The notes beneath the pieces were generated by a model. That model saw only the letters and a list, made by a program, of their open reading frames with translations, was not told the origin of the DNA and made no database searches. 64,000 bases of DNA from Rugamonas aquatica (GTDB lineage: Bacteria > Pseudomonadota > Gammaproteobacteria > Burkholderiales > Burkholderiaceae_D), in contig NZ_WHUG01000003.1 of the NCBI RefSeq assembly GCF_009380215.1, forward strand, positions 639,131-703,130. Reading direction: 5' to 3'. The translations under genes were made by a program, and so were the position numbers. Positions 37,242-48,077 of this stretch are shown here, piece after piece; the stretch's first letter is position 1, and each line of letters opens with the position of its first letter.

Positions 37242-37763
37242 TTATACCAGCGGTAGCGCGGTGGTGTCCTTGATGCGCTGCAGGGCGAACGAGGATTTCA
37301 CGTCCAGCACCGCCGGGTGGCGCAGCAGTGTCGCCATCATGAAGCGCGAGAAGTGGTCCATGTCTTCCACGTGCACCCGCAGCAGATAATCCATCTCACC
37401 CGTCATCGCATAGCAGGCCACCACCTCCGGCCACTGCTCCACCGACACCGCGAAATCCGCGCGCGGCGATACCGGCGCGTTCGGCGCGCCCAGCGCGCGG
37501 GCGTTGCTGTGCGCCGCCGCTTCGCTGTGCTTCTCCAGCCGCACGTTGACGTAGGCCAGCAGCCCCAGGCCGATCTTGTCCGGGTCCAGCAGCGCCACAT
37601 ATTGACGGATCACGCCCGCCTCCTCCAGCCGCTTGATGCGGCGCAGGCAGGGCGACGGCGACAAGGCCACCAGCTCCGCCACATCCTGGTTCGACAGCCG
37701 GCCGTCGGCCTGCAAAATTGACAAAATTTTACGGTCAGTTTTGTCCAGCGCAATTTTGGTCAT
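37242..37763 (-). CDS. Lrp/AsnC-family transcriptional regulator
   Basis: A 173-aa regulator. The N-terminal winged HTH (about residues 4-60; LSNQDVAELVALSPSPCLRRI) is followed by a RAM/ligand-binding domain with the YAMTGEMDYLLRV strand. Members usually sense amino acids. It is divergent from hppD and an indolepyruvate oxidoreductase, so tyrosine, phenylalanine or a keto acid is a likely effector (inference). A 20-residue insertion around ALGAPNAPVSPRAD separates the usual domains. Confidence 0.92.
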   Translation of the reverse strand: MTKIALDKTDRKILSILQADGRLSNQDVAELVALSPSPCLRRIKRLEEAGVIRQYVALLDPDKIGLGLLAYVNVRLEKHSEAAAHSNARALGAPNAPVSPRADFAVSVEQWPEVVACYAMTGEMDYLLRVHVEDMDHFSRFMMATLLRHPAVLDVKSSFALQRIKDTTALPLV

Positions 37764-37790
37764 AAATACCTCAATAATTCATGGCTCAGG

Positions 37791-37862
37791 CAATATTATT
37801 GCGCAGAACCGCGATGCATGGGAATTGTTTGCAATTTAATGCTGGCAGACCGGGACTATACT
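37791..37862 (+). promoter_or_regulatory. hppD promoter and candidate Lrp-type operators
   Basis: TATACT at 37857-37862 is a good -10 box, with TTTAAT at 37835-37840 a weak -35 (16-base gap). Two small palindromes lie upstream or overlap it: CAATATTATTG (37791-37801) and AATTG-tttg-CAATT (37823-37836). Their AT-rich character suits binding by the divergent Lrp-family regulator. Confidence 0.45.
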
Positions 37863-37889
37863 GTGCGCTATTCAAAGAAGGAGACTCGC

Positions 37890-39002
<1,113 letters not shown>

Positions 39003-39171
39003 GAACAAGGGTGTAAAGCCGGCAGTCCCGCACAGAACGGGACGCAGGCCTGTGGTACCCTATAAAAAACCACATTTTTCCGCTCCGCCGTCTCCACAAG
39101 GGCCGGCGGATCGCGCGTTAAAGGGCCAATCCGGCCCTGTAGCGCATGGCTTAAAGAATAATGGAGACACA
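39003..39171 (+). other. Spacer between hppD and the indolepyruvate oxidoreductase gene
   Basis: Contains two small inverted repeats, GTCCCG/CGGGAC (39025-39043) and AGGGCC/GGCCCT (39122-39138), and an AT stretch CTATAAAAAA near 39060 that might be a promoter element. Neither hairpin has a T-run, so read-through from hppD is likely. Confidence 0.35.
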
Positions 39172-42100
39172 ATGAACGCACCTCACAAGGGCTCGCAACT
39201 GGAGCCGGGCACGCACTCGGACAACGAAATCTCACTAGACGACAAGTGGACGCTGGAACGCGGCCGGGCCTTCATGACCGGCACCCAGGCCCTGATCCGT
39301 CTACCGATGATGCAGCGCGAACGGGACCTGAAAGCAGGCCTGAACACCGCCGGCTACATCACCGGCTATCGCGGCTCTCCCGTCACCAGCGTCGACATGA
39401 CGGCGATGAAAGCCAAGAAGTACCTGGACGCCCACCACGTCAAGTTCCATCCCGGGATGAACGAAGACCTGGCAGCGACCGCAGTCTGGGGCACGCAGCA
39501 AACCAATCTTTTCCAGGACGCCAAATACGACGGCGTCTTCTCCATGTGGTACGGCAAAGGCCCCGGCGTCGACCGCTGCGGCGACGTCTTCAAGCACGCC
39601 AACAACGCCGGCTCCGCGAAGCACGGCGGCGTGCTGGTGCTGGCCGGCGACGACCACGCGGCCAAGTCCTCGTCCACCGCCCACCAGTCGGACCACATCC
39701 TCAACGCCTGCGGCATCCCTGTGCTGTACCCATCGTCGGTGCAGGAATACATCGACTACGGCCTGCACGCCTGGGCCATGAGCCGCTACACCGGCCTGTG
39801 GGTATCGATGAAGTGCGTCACCGACATCATCGAATCCGGCGCCGTGGTGGACTTCGACCCGGACCGCGTCAAGATCGAACTGCCGACCGACTTCGAGCTG
39901 CCCGAAGGCGGCCTGAATATCCGCTGGCCGGACACCGTGCTCGATATGGAAGTGCGGATGAACAGCTACAAGTGGTACGCCGCGCTGGCCTACTGCCGCG
40001 CGAATAAGCTGAACAAAATTATCTGGGATTCGCCGAAGCCTAAGATCGGCATCATCACCGCCGGCAAATCTTACCTGGACACGCGCCAGGCGCTGGCCGA
40101 CCTGGGCATCGACGAGCAGGCCGCCGCCGACATCGGCATCCGCCTGTACAAGATCGGCATGACCTGGCCGCTGGAAGCGGACGGCGTGCACGAATTCGCC
40201 AAGGGCCTGGACGAGATCCTGGTGGTCGAAGAAAAACGCCAGATCCTCGAATACGCGCTGAAGGAAGAGCTGTACAACCTGCCGGACGGCGAGCGTCCGC
40301 GCGTGGTCGGCAAGTTCGACGACACCGGTGAATGGAGCAACAAGGGCAAGACCGGCCACGGCGACTGGCTGCTGCCGGCCACCTATGAGCTGAACCCGGC
40401 GCAGATCGCGCGCGCCATCGCCTCGCGCATCGCCCACTACTGCGCCGGCCATCCGGTGGCGCAGCGCGTGCAGGAGCGCGTGGCCTTCCTGGAAGCGAAG
40501 GAACTGGCGCTGAAAACGCTGTCGGTCAAACCGAATCCGCAGACCGACCGCACGCCGTTCTTCTGCTCCGGCTGCCCGCACAACTCGTCGACCAAGGTGC
40601 CGGAAGGTTCGCGCGCGCTGGCCGGCATCGGCTGCCACTACATGGTGCTGTGGATGGACCGCGAAACGTCCACCTTCACCCACATGGGCGCCGAGGGCGT
40701 GACCTGGGTGGGCCAGGCGCCGTTCACCAACGAGAAGCACGTCTTCACCAACCTGGGCGACGGCACCTACTTCCACTCCGGGATCCTGGCGATTCGCGCG
40801 GCGGTGGCGGCCAAGGTCAACATCACCTACAAGATCCTGTTCAACGACGCCGTCGCCATGACCGGTGGCCAGGCCTTCGACGGCCCGCTGGACCCGGGCA
40901 TGATTTCGCGCCAGATCGCCGCCGAAGGCGTCACGCCCATCATCGTCGTCACCGACGAGCCGGAAAAATACCCGGCCGATTACAACTGGGCGCCCGGCGT
41001 CACCGTGCGCCACCGCAGCGAATTGATGGACGTGCAGCGCGAACTGCGCGACAAGCCGGGCGTGTCGGCCATGATCTACGACCAGACCTGCGCCTCCGAG
41101 AAGCGCCGCCGCCGGAAGCGTAACGAGTACCCGGATCCGGCCAAGCGCGCCGTCATCAACGAAGCCGTCTGCGAAGGCTGCGGCGACTGCTCCGTGCAGT
41201 CCAACTGCCTGTCGGTGGAGCCGCTGGAGACGGACCTGGGCCGCAAGCGCCAGATCAACCAGTCGTCCTGCAACAAGGACTTCTCCTGCACCACCGGTTT
41301 CTGCCCGAGCTTTGTGACGGTGGAAGGCGGCGCGCTGAAGAAGCCGAAGAAAGCCGCAGTGGGCGAAGGCCCGCAGGCCGTGCTGCCTACGCCTGTGCTG
41401 CCGTCGACGGAAACGCCGTACGGCATCCTGATCACCGGCATCGGCGGCACCGGCGTGGTGACGGTCGGCCAGATCCTGGCCGTCGCTGCGCACGTCGAAG
41501 GCAAGGGCGCCATCGTGCTGGACATGAGCGGACTGGCCCAGAAGGGTGGCCCGGTGATGTCGCACGTGCGCCTGGCGGACAAGCAGTCCGACCTGCACTC
41601 GACCCGCGTCGGCACCGGCAGCGCCGACCTGGTGGTGGGCTGCGATTTGATCGTCACCGCCTCGCGCGACGCCCTGTCGCGCATGGGCGAAGGCCGCACG
41701 CATGCGATGATTAACTCGACCGGCTCGTCGACTGCGGCGTTTGTGAAGAATCCGGACTGGCAGTTCCCGGACGCTTCCTCGCGCGGCGAAATCGTCAAGG
41801 CCTGCGGCAACGAGCTGGTGGACTTCGTCGACGCCGGCCAGATCGCCACCGCGCTGATGGGCGACTCGATCGCCACCAATATGTTCATGCTGGGTTATGC
41901 GTTCCAGAAGGGCCATGTGCCGCTGAGCGAAGCATCGCTGATCAAGGCGATCGAGCTCAATGGCGTGTCGGTCGGCTTCAACAAATCGGCCTTCAACTGG
42001 GGCCGCACCGCCGCCCACGACCTGGCTTCCGTGACCAAGCTGACCACGCCGGCCAAGGTGATCGAGTTCAAACGCATCCAGACGCTGGACGACATCGTCG

Positions 42101-42741
42101 CCCGCCGCGTCGAGCTGCTGACGGCTTATCAGGACGCGAATTATGCTAAACAGTATAAATCGTTTGTCGACCAGGTCCGCGCGGAAGAGCTCAAGCTGGG
42201 AAAGACCACCCGCCTGAGCGAAGCCGTGGCCCGCTACTTCTATAAGCTGATGGCGTACAAGGACGAGTATGAAGTCGCCCGCCTGTACACCGACGGCGAA
42301 TTCCAGCAGAAGATCGCCGGCATGTTCGAAGGCGATGTCACGCTGAAGTTCCACCTGGCGCCGCCGCTGTTTGCCAAGCACGATGCCGACGGCCACCTCA
42401 TCAAGCAGGAATTCGGTCCGTGGATGATGAAGGCGTTCGGTTTGCTGGCCAAGTTCAAGGGCTTGCGCGGTTCGGCGCTGGACATCTTCGGCTACACGGC
42501 GGAGCGCAAGATGGAACGCGCGCTGATCGGCGAGTACCGCGATACCATGTCCTCGCTGCTGCCGAAGCTGACGGCCGAGAACCTGTCGCAGGCCGTGGCC
42601 ATCGCCAGCATCCCTGAAGACATCCGCGGCTACGGCCACGTGAAGGAGCGTCACTTCAAGGCGGCCAAGCAGAAGGAAGCGGCCTTGCTGGCGGCCTTCG
42701 GCAAGCCGGCATCGTCCGGCGCGGCGCCGCACGTAGCCTGA
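39172..42741 (+). CDS. Indolepyruvate ferredoxin oxidoreductase, fused alpha-gamma form
   Basis: Cytoplasmic thiamine-diphosphate, iron-sulphur enzyme that decarboxylates aryl pyruvates to aryl-acetyl-CoA. Length is 1189 aa, matching the large single-chain proteobacterial form. Order: N-terminal pyrimidine-binding part (GKGPGVDRCGDVFKHAN), ThDP-binding core (about 400-680), a cysteine cluster for Fe-S centres (CEGCGDCSVQSNC and CNKDFSCTTGFCPS, about 665-715), then the gamma domain (GIGGTGVVTVGQ) and a C-terminal helical region. The ATG at 39172 has GGAGA upstream; a longer in-frame start is not supported. With hppD it links to phenylalanine/tyrosine catabolism. Confidence 0.93.
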   Translation: MNAPHKGSQLEPGTHSDNEISLDDKWTLERGRAFMTGTQALIRLPMMQRERDLKAGLNTAGYITGYRGSPVTSVDMTAMKAKKYLDAHHVKFHPGMNEDLAATAVWGTQQTNLFQDAKYDGVFSMWYGKGPGVDRCGDVFKHANNAGSAKHGGVLVLAGDDHAAKSSSTAHQSDHILNACGIPVLYPSSVQEYIDYGLHAWAMSRYTGLWVSMKCVTDIIESGAVVDFDPDRVKIELPTDFELPEGGLNIRWPDTVLDMEVRMNSYKWYAALAYCRANKLNKIIWDSPKPKIGIITAGKSYLDTRQALADLGIDEQAAADIGIRLYKIGMTWPLEADGVHEFAKGLDEILVVEEKRQILEYALKEELYNLPDGERPRVVGKFDDTGEWSNKGKTGHGDWLLPATYELNPAQIARAIASRIAHYCAGHPVAQRVQERVAFLEAKELALKTLSVKPNPQTDRTPFFCSGCPHNSSTKVPEGSRALAGIGCHYMVLWMDRETSTFTHMGAEGVTWVGQAPFTNEKHVFTNLGDGTYFHSGILAIRAAVAAKVNITYKILFNDAVAMTGGQAFDGPLDPGMISRQIAAEGVTPIIVVTDEPEKYPADYNWAPGVTVRHRSELMDVQRELRDKPGVSAMIYDQTCASEKRRRRKRNEYPDPAKRAVINEAVCEGCGDCSVQSNCLSVEPLETDLGRKRQINQSSCNKDFSCTTGFCPSFVTVEGGALKKPKKAAVGEGPQAVLPTPVLPSTETPYGILITGIGGTGVVTVGQILAVAAHVEGKGAIVLDMSGLAQKGGPVMSHVRLADKQSDLHSTRVGTGSADLVVGCDLIVTASRDALSRMGEGRTHAMINSTGSSTAAFVKNPDWQFPDASSRGEIVKACGNELVDFVDAGQIATALMGDSIATNMFMLGYAFQKGHVPLSEASLIKAIELNGVSVGFNKSAFNWGRTAAHDLASVTKLTTPAKVIEFKRIQTLDDIVARRVELLTAYQDANYAKQYKSFVDQVRAEELKLGKTTRLSEAVARYFYKLMAYKDEYEVARLYTDGEFQQKIAGMFEGDVTLKFHLAPPLFAKHDADGHLIKQEFGPWMMKAFGLLAKFKGLRGSALDIFGYTAERKMERALIGEYRDTMSSLLPKLTAENLSQAVAIASIPEDIRGYGHVKERHFKAAKQKEAALLAAFGKPASSGAAPHVA

Positions 42742-42757
42742 GTTTGACGGGCATCTG

Positions 42758-42787
42758 AAAAGCCGAGGCTAGTCCTCGGCTTTTTTT
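42758..42787 (+). terminator. Intrinsic terminator after the indolepyruvate oxidoreductase
   Basis: AAAAGCCGAGG-ctagt-CCTCGGCTTTTTTT, 17 bases after the stop. Confidence 0.95.
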
Positions 42788-42846
42788 GCACCAAAATAAT
42801 GCATAAGTAAGGAAGAAATCATTCGTTCAGCTTTGATCCCTGGCTT

Positions 42847-42872
42847 GGTAAGGTGGCGTCCTTTTCCTTACC
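42847..42872 (+). promoter_or_regulatory. Hairpin in the leader of the TonB-dependent receptor
   Basis: GGTAAGG/CCTTACC with a 12-base loop, 17 bases before the receptor ATG. It could influence translation. The binding site itself (GGATCA) is weak. Confidence 0.3.
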
Positions 42873-42888
42873 CCCCCGGATCACCTCA

Positions 42889-45591
42889 ATGAAAACAAAA
42901 TTTGAATTGAAGCCGCTGGCGGCGGGCGCTATCGCCCTGCTGTGCGGCGCTGCCGGCTCTACCCTGGCGCAAGCACAGGAGGCGGCCGCAGTTACCGCTG
43001 CGCCGCCCGCCGTCGTCGTCACCGGTTCGCGCATTCCGCGCGCCAGCCTTGAGGGTGTATCCGCCGTCACGGTCCTCACCGGCGAGGACATCACCAAGCA
43101 AGGCTACAAAAACGTTTTCGATGCGCTCAGCAACCTGACCCAGAACAGCGGCTTCACGCAGGGCGGCGACTACGGCAACACCTTCACGCCATCGGCCAAC
43201 ACCATCAGCCTGCGCGGCCTCGGTCCCAATCACACGCTGGTGCTGCTCAACGGCCGCCGCATGGCGGACTTCCCGATCGCCTACGAAGGCACGGTCAACT
43301 TCACCAACCTGGCCAATATCCCATCGAGCGTGGTGGACCGCATCGAGATCCTGAGCGGCGGCGCTTCCGCCGTCTACGGCTCGGATGCGATTGCCGGCGT
43401 GGTCAACATCATCCTGAAAAAACAGGCCGAGGGCCTGGACGTCAACCTCAAGGTGGGCGGCACGTCGCGCGGCGGTGGCGGCGACCAGCGCCTGCAACTG
43501 ACCGGCGGTAAAAGCTTCGACAAACTCAATACCCTGTTCAGCGCCGAATTCCTGGAACGCGATCCGCTGTGGAGCCGCGAGCGCGAATTCATGAGCGCCA
43601 AGGTCGGCGTGGCGCCGACATCGCTGTTGGGCCGCAAGAACGTCAGCACCGGCCAATTGATCGACCCGGGCGACGCCTGTTCGAACCTGAGCGATCTGTT
43701 TGGCGGCAGCACCGTCAAGTACGCCGGCAAGTCCGGCAGCTACTGCGGTAGCGGCAAAGTGGCGCCGACCTACTGGACCACGCAGACCAAGAACAGCAGC
43801 CAGAATCTGTTCGGCAGCGCCAACTACGAGCTGTCGCCGACCACCACGCTGTTCGCCGAGGCGCTGTTAGGCCTGAACCGCAGCACCAACAACACGCGCG
43901 GCCCGTCGTGGACTTCGGCGTCGACCGCCGACAGCTATTTCTGGAACCAGAACAGCAAAACCTACGAGGCCTGGAACCGGTATATCTCGCCGGAGGAAAT
44001 CGGCGGCGTGGACCGCTACAACCGTAGCTGGGACGACCAGGCCAGTTCGCTCTCCTTCGGCGCCAAGGGACAGATCCCCGGCACCAGCTGGCAGTACGAG
44101 GCGGCCTACACGGCGTCGCTGTACAAGAGCGAGAGCCATACGCCGCGCGCGCGGTCGAATATCGACAGCTTCTTCCTCGGTCCCAAGCTGGGCGTCGACG
44201 CGGACGGCGTGGCGATCTATGCGCCCGATCCGGCGCGCCTGACGCGGCGCCTGACGCCGGCGGAATTCGACAGCATCACCGACAACGCCAACAGCCGCGA
44301 CAAGTCGTGGACCAACTCGGTCAGCCTGAGCACCAACGGCGAGGCGTTCAACCTGCCGGCCGGTCCGGTCAAGCTGGCGACGGTGGCGGAGCTGGGCAAG
44401 CAGGGCTTCTCGAACGAACCTGACGCGCGCATCAACCAGGGCTACTTCAACACGGTGACGCCGTCCGATGTCACGGCCGGCACCCGCAAGCGCTTTGCGC
44501 TGGGCGTGGAGGCGAATGTGCCGCTGCTGAACAAGCTCGATGGAACGCTGGCCGCGCGCTATGACCGCTACAGCTTCGCCGGCCGCAGCGACGGCAGGCT
44601 GGCCTACAACGCCGGCCTGGAATGGCGTCCGGTCACGCAGCTGCTGCTGCGCGGGAATCACTCGACCAGCTTCCGCGCGCCGGACATGAACTACATCTTC
44701 AAGGCGCGCGGCACCGGCTACTACGCATCGTCCACCGACTACTACCGCTGCGCCAAGGCGGGCCAGCCGGTCGAGACCTGCGAGTTCGCCAATGTGTCGC
44801 CGGGTGCGGACTACGTGCAGTCCGGCAGCAAGAACCTGCGTCCCGAGAAGGGCCGCTCTTCGGGCCTGGGCGCGGTATGGTCGCCAAGCACCAACTTCGA
44901 CGTGACGCTGGACTACTGGAACATCAAGATCGACGATCTGGTGACGAACCTGAGCGCCGACAAGCTGCTGCGCGACGAATCGGACTGCCGCATGGCCAAC
45001 GACCTGACGTCGCCGACCTGCGCCGACACCATCGCCCGCATCGTCCGCAATCCGCTGACGGCCTTGAACAAGCCGGGTGAGATCAAGCAGATCCTGGTCA
45101 GCCCGATCAACGCGGCGTCGACCAGCGTGAGCGGCATCGACATCAGCGGCAAGTATGTGCTGCGCACGCAGGGTTACGGCGTATGGATCACCAAGGCCGC
45201 CTATTCGAAGACGCTGAACAAGAAGTCGCGCCAATTCTCCGGCGACGAGGTGATCGACGATCTGGAAGACCTGAGCAACGCCGACTGGCGCGACAAGCTC
45301 AATGCCAGCCTGACGTGGAACCAGGGCGACTGGTCGAACACCCTGTTCCTGCAGCGTTACGGCCGCGTGCCGAATGCCGGCGGCACGGCGTTCCTGGCGC
45401 CGTCCACGCTGGTCAACGCCAGCGTGGTGTATCGCCTGAACCAGCGCGTCACGGTGTCGGTGGCGGTCAACAACCTGTTCAACCGGGTCAAGCCCGACAC
45501 CAGCGGCGGCTGGCCTTACTACACGGTCGGCAATTACAGCCCGACCGGCCGCCAGGGCTGGGTCGAGCTGAATTACCACTTCGGTTCCTAA
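42889..45591 (+). CDS. TonB-dependent outer-membrane receptor
   Basis: Energy-coupled outer-membrane transporter of 900 aa. The signal peptide ends at AQAQ (about 30). An N-terminal plug domain starts VVVTGSRIPRASLEG (TonB-box-like region and plug). It has LRGLGPNHTLVLLNGRR and the IEILSGGASAVYGSDAIAGVVNI signature (parts: IEILSGGASAVYG, IAGVVNIILKK). A 22-strand barrel ends with GWVELNYHFGS. The family with this opening often takes up oligosaccharides, peptides or similar large nutrients rather than siderophores, but the substrate is not readable. It has its own terminator-bounded unit. Confidence 0.93.
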   Translation: MKTKFELKPLAAGAIALLCGAAGSTLAQAQEAAAVTAAPPAVVVTGSRIPRASLEGVSAVTVLTGEDITKQGYKNVFDALSNLTQNSGFTQGGDYGNTFTPSANTISLRGLGPNHTLVLLNGRRMADFPIAYEGTVNFTNLANIPSSVVDRIEILSGGASAVYGSDAIAGVVNIILKKQAEGLDVNLKVGGTSRGGGGDQRLQLTGGKSFDKLNTLFSAEFLERDPLWSREREFMSAKVGVAPTSLLGRKNVSTGQLIDPGDACSNLSDLFGGSTVKYAGKSGSYCGSGKVAPTYWTTQTKNSSQNLFGSANYELSPTTTLFAEALLGLNRSTNNTRGPSWTSASTADSYFWNQNSKTYEAWNRYISPEEIGGVDRYNRSWDDQASSLSFGAKGQIPGTSWQYEAAYTASLYKSESHTPRARSNIDSFFLGPKLGVDADGVAIYAPDPARLTRRLTPAEFDSITDNANSRDKSWTNSVSLSTNGEAFNLPAGPVKLATVAELGKQGFSNEPDARINQGYFNTVTPSDVTAGTRKRFALGVEANVPLLNKLDGTLAARYDRYSFAGRSDGRLAYNAGLEWRPVTQLLLRGNHSTSFRAPDMNYIFKARGTGYYASSTDYYRCAKAGQPVETCEFANVSPGADYVQSGSKNLRPEKGRSSGLGAVWSPSTNFDVTLDYWNIKIDDLVTNLSADKLLRDESDCRMANDLTSPTCADTIARIVRNPLTALNKPGEIKQILVSPINAASTSVSGIDISGKYVLRTQGYGVWITKAAYSKTLNKKSRQFSGDEVIDDLEDLSNADWRDKLNASLTWNQGDWSNTLFLQRYGRVPNAGGTAFLAPSTLVNASVVYRLNQRVTVSVAVNNLFNRVKPDTSGGWPYYTVGNYSPTGRQGWVELNYHFGS

Positions 45592-45848
45592 GCAGGCCGG
45601 CGTTGCGCGACCAGTTCGCGCAGCGCCGGGTCGCTGATCTCGAATACATCGAAGATGCCCAGTGCCGCCATCGCCGGTACCGCATCGATGATGTCGGCCC
45701 GCGCTTCGTCGCGGGTTTTTTCCGTGCTGTCCTCCGCCTGCAAGGTGCGGGCGTTGGCGAGGAAGGCGCCGACGGTGCCTTTTCTGACGGTGACGCCGTT
45801 GAATTCGCCGGTGTTGACGTGGTCCGGCAGTATGTCTTGTGCTCGCAT
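45588..45848 (-). CDS. Small conserved-looking protein of unknown function
   Basis: An 86-aa acidic cytoplasmic protein (MRAQDILPDHVNTGEFNG..., with VTVRKGTVGAFLANAR and IIDAVPAMAALGIFDVFE). No signal, membrane segment or cysteine is visible. I do not recognise the family. GGAGATTGC upstream of the ATG is a fair binding site. It is convergent with the receptor gene (4-base overlap) and divergent from the AraC gene. Confidence 0.65.
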   Translation of the reverse strand: MRAQDILPDHVNTGEFNGVTVRKGTVGAFLANARTLQAEDSTEKTRDEARADIIDAVPAMAALGIFDVFEISDPALRELVAQRRPA

Positions 45849-45925
45849 GGTGCAATCTCCTGTGGGTTGGTGAGGACTCCATCTTGACGGCTGCGTGGTG
45901 GCCTGGCTTGCGCGGAAATGCCATA

Positions 45926-46750
45926 ATGTGTCGCATGCAAGCCAAACACTCTCCTGTAATCGATCCCGCCCGCGTCGATGCCGACGGCGGTCCGCTGCTG
46001 TTCGCCGCGCTGTCGTCCGGCGATGTGCGGATGACGGCCACGCACAGCCACGCGCGCGGCCAGGCCATCGGCGCCTTGAGCGGCCTGCTGACGATCAGCA
46101 CGGAGCGCGAACGGCTGGTGGTGCCGCCCGGTTATGCGATCTGGATTCCGCCGCACCATCTGCACGGCCTCGATGCACATGGGCCGGTGAGTGCGTGGAG
46201 CGCTTACGTTGCGCCTGCCGGCTGCGCGGCCTTGCCGGCGCAGCCGCAGGTGTTCCAGGTATCGGGCTTGCTGAGGGAGGCGGTGCTGCGCGCCAGCGCG
46301 TGGCCGGCGGCAGGCTTGATGGCTGCACCGACCCCGGCGCAGGAGCGCATCGCGGCGGTGATCCTCGATGAGTTGTCCGCCGCGCCGCGCGAGCAGCTGG
46401 TGCTGACCATGCCCACCGACCGCCGCCTGCTGAAGATCGCGCAGGCGCTGGCCGCCGATCCGGCCGATCCGCGTTCGCTGAACGAATGGGCCGGGTGGGC
46501 GGCCATCGCGCCGCGCACGCTGACCCGGCATTTCGTCTCGGAGACCGGCCTGTCCTTCTCCGACTGGCGCCAGCGCGCGCGCCTGATGCGCGCGGTGGAG
46601 TTGCTGGCGGCCGGCCATGCCGTCACCAGTGTCGCGCTGGAGCTGGGCTACGACAGCCTGAGCGCCTTCATCGCCATGTTCCGCCGCGAGATGGGCGTGG
46701 CGCCCGGCGGATTCGCCGCCTCCCACGCGGCGGCGCTGGCGCTGCCTTAG
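45926..46750 (+). CDS. AraC-family transcriptional regulator with cupin-type sensor
   Basis: A 274-aa regulator. An N-terminal cupin-like AraC-binding region (about 10-100: HSHARGQAIGALSG, VVPPGYAIWIPPHHLHGL) is followed by a C-terminal pair of HTH motifs (LNEWAGWAAIAPRTLTRHF and VTSVALELGYDSLSAFIAMFRR in two parts: VTSVALELGYDS, AFIAMFRREMGV). The ATG at 45926 or 45935 may be the start. It is convergent with the MFS gene by 4 bases. In this subfamily AraC regulators often control a neighbouring MFS exporter. Confidence 0.9.
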   Translation: MCRMQAKHSPVIDPARVDADGGPLLFAALSSGDVRMTATHSHARGQAIGALSGLLTISTERERLVVPPGYAIWIPPHHLHGLDAHGPVSAWSAYVAPAGCAALPAQPQVFQVSGLLREAVLRASAWPAAGLMAAPTPAQERIAAVILDELSAAPREQLVLTMPTDRRLLKIAQALAADPADPRSLNEWAGWAAIAPRTLTRHFVSETGLSFSDWRQRARLMRAVELLAAGHAVTSVALELGYDSLSAFIAMFRREMGVAPGGFAASHAAALALP

Positions 46751-47973
46751 GCTTTCACCTCGGCCTTGAGCGTCGAGACGTGGCCGGCATACTCGGTCAG
46801 CCAGTACAGCAGCGCCAGGGCCGGGAAGGCCATGCCGGTCAACAGCGTGGCGTGCCAGCCGTGGGTGGCGTACATCCAGCCGCCCAGCGCCGAACCGAGC
46901 GCGCCGCCGGCGAAGAACAGCGCGAAGTACACGCCGTTCAAGCGGCTGCGCACCTCCGCGCCCAGCGTGAAGATGGCGCGCTGGCCCAGCACCAGGTTGG
47001 CCGCCACGCCCATGTCCAGCACGATGGATGCGAGCACCAGCATCGCCAGCGCCACGTTGCGCAGACCCGGAAGCTGCGGCGCCACCATCGGCAGCGCGAA
47101 GCCGATCACGCCCAGCGCCAGTGCGGCGGCGGTTGCCATCAGCGTGTGGCCGGCGTCGGCCAGGCGGCCGGCGATGGGCGAGGCCACCGCGCCGGCCATG
47201 CCGACCAGCGCGAAGATGGCGATGCCGGTCTGCGACAGGTGGAACTGCGGGCCGGCCAGCATCAGCGGCGTGACGGTCCAGAACAGGCTGAAGGCGCCGA
47301 ACAGGCCGGCGTGATAGGCGGCGCGGCGGCGCAGCAGCGGCGTGCGCAGGAACAGGTGCCACAGGGACGCCATCAGCGCCGGATAGGCTATCTTGGCGGC
47401 CGGCGCGCGCAGCGGCAGTTTGGCGCGTAGCACTAGCGCCACGGCCAGCACCACCGCGGCGGCGCCGCCGAACACCACATGCCAGTTGCTCCAGTCGGCG
47501 ATCAGGCTGGCGGCGGGGCGGGCCAGCATGATCCCCAGCAGCAGGCCGCTGACCACCTTGCCGACCGTGTGGCCGCGCGTGGCTTCCTTCGACAGGTGGG
47601 CGGCGAACGGCACGATGATCTGCGCCGCCACCGAGCCCAGGCCGATGCCCAGCGCGGCGGTCAGGAACATCCACGCGCTGGTGCTGAACGCGGCCAGCAC
47701 CAGCATGGCGGACGTGAACAGCAGGCCGCCGACGATCAGGCGGCGGTTTTCCAGCAGGTCGCCCAGCGGCACCACGAACAGCAGGCCGAGGGTGTAGCCG
47801 ATCTGCGTCAGCGTGACGATCAGGCCGGCCGCCTGCGGCGACAGCCCGGTGGCGGCGCTGATCGGGCCGACCAGCGTTTGTGCGTAGTACAGGTTGGCGA
47901 CGATCAGGCCGGTCGCGGCGGCCAGCAGCAGCACCATGCCGGGGCTGATGTCGTCTTGTGCGGGATTGCTCAT
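46747..47973 (-). CDS. MFS transporter
   Basis: Twelve-helix inner-membrane transporter of the major facilitator superfamily, 408 aa. It opens with ANLYYAQTLVGPISA and continues with GYTLGLLFVVPLGDLLENRR, the MFS motif A-like loop between helices 2 and 3. The ATG at 47973 is preceded by GGAAG. A longer in-frame start adds 18 residues including another ATG and is not favoured. It is divergent from a LysR gene 104 bases away. An efflux role is likely; substrate unknown. Confidence 0.92.
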   Translation of the reverse strand: MSNPAQDDISPGMVLLLAAATGLIVANLYYAQTLVGPISAATGLSPQAAGLIVTLTQIGYTLGLLFVVPLGDLLENRRLIVGGLLFTSAMLVLAAFSTSAWMFLTAALGIGLGSVAAQIIVPFAAHLSKEATRGHTVGKVVSGLLLGIMLARPAASLIADWSNWHVVFGGAAAVVLAVALVLRAKLPLRAPAAKIAYPALMASLWHLFLRTPLLRRRAAYHAGLFGAFSLFWTVTPLMLAGPQFHLSQTGIAIFALVGMAGAVASPIAGRLADAGHTLMATAAALALGVIGFALPMVAPQLPGLRNVALAMLVLASIVLDMGVAANLVLGQRAIFTLGAEVRSRLNGVYFALFFAGGALGSALGGWMYATHGWHATLLTGMAFPALALLYWLTEYAGHVSTLKAEVKA

Positions 47974-48077
47974 GATGGCTTCCATGGAAGAGTGGGAATG
48001 CGCAGATTCTAGGCAAAAACCGGGCAAAGATAATCAGGGCATAATGCTTCCATACTTTTCACTTTATATGAACAATC

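Noticed and set aside
39301..42732. 1143-codon open frame opposite the indolepyruvate oxidoreductase
   Set aside because: Same shadow pattern. The plus-strand frame has full family motifs, a binding site and a terminator.
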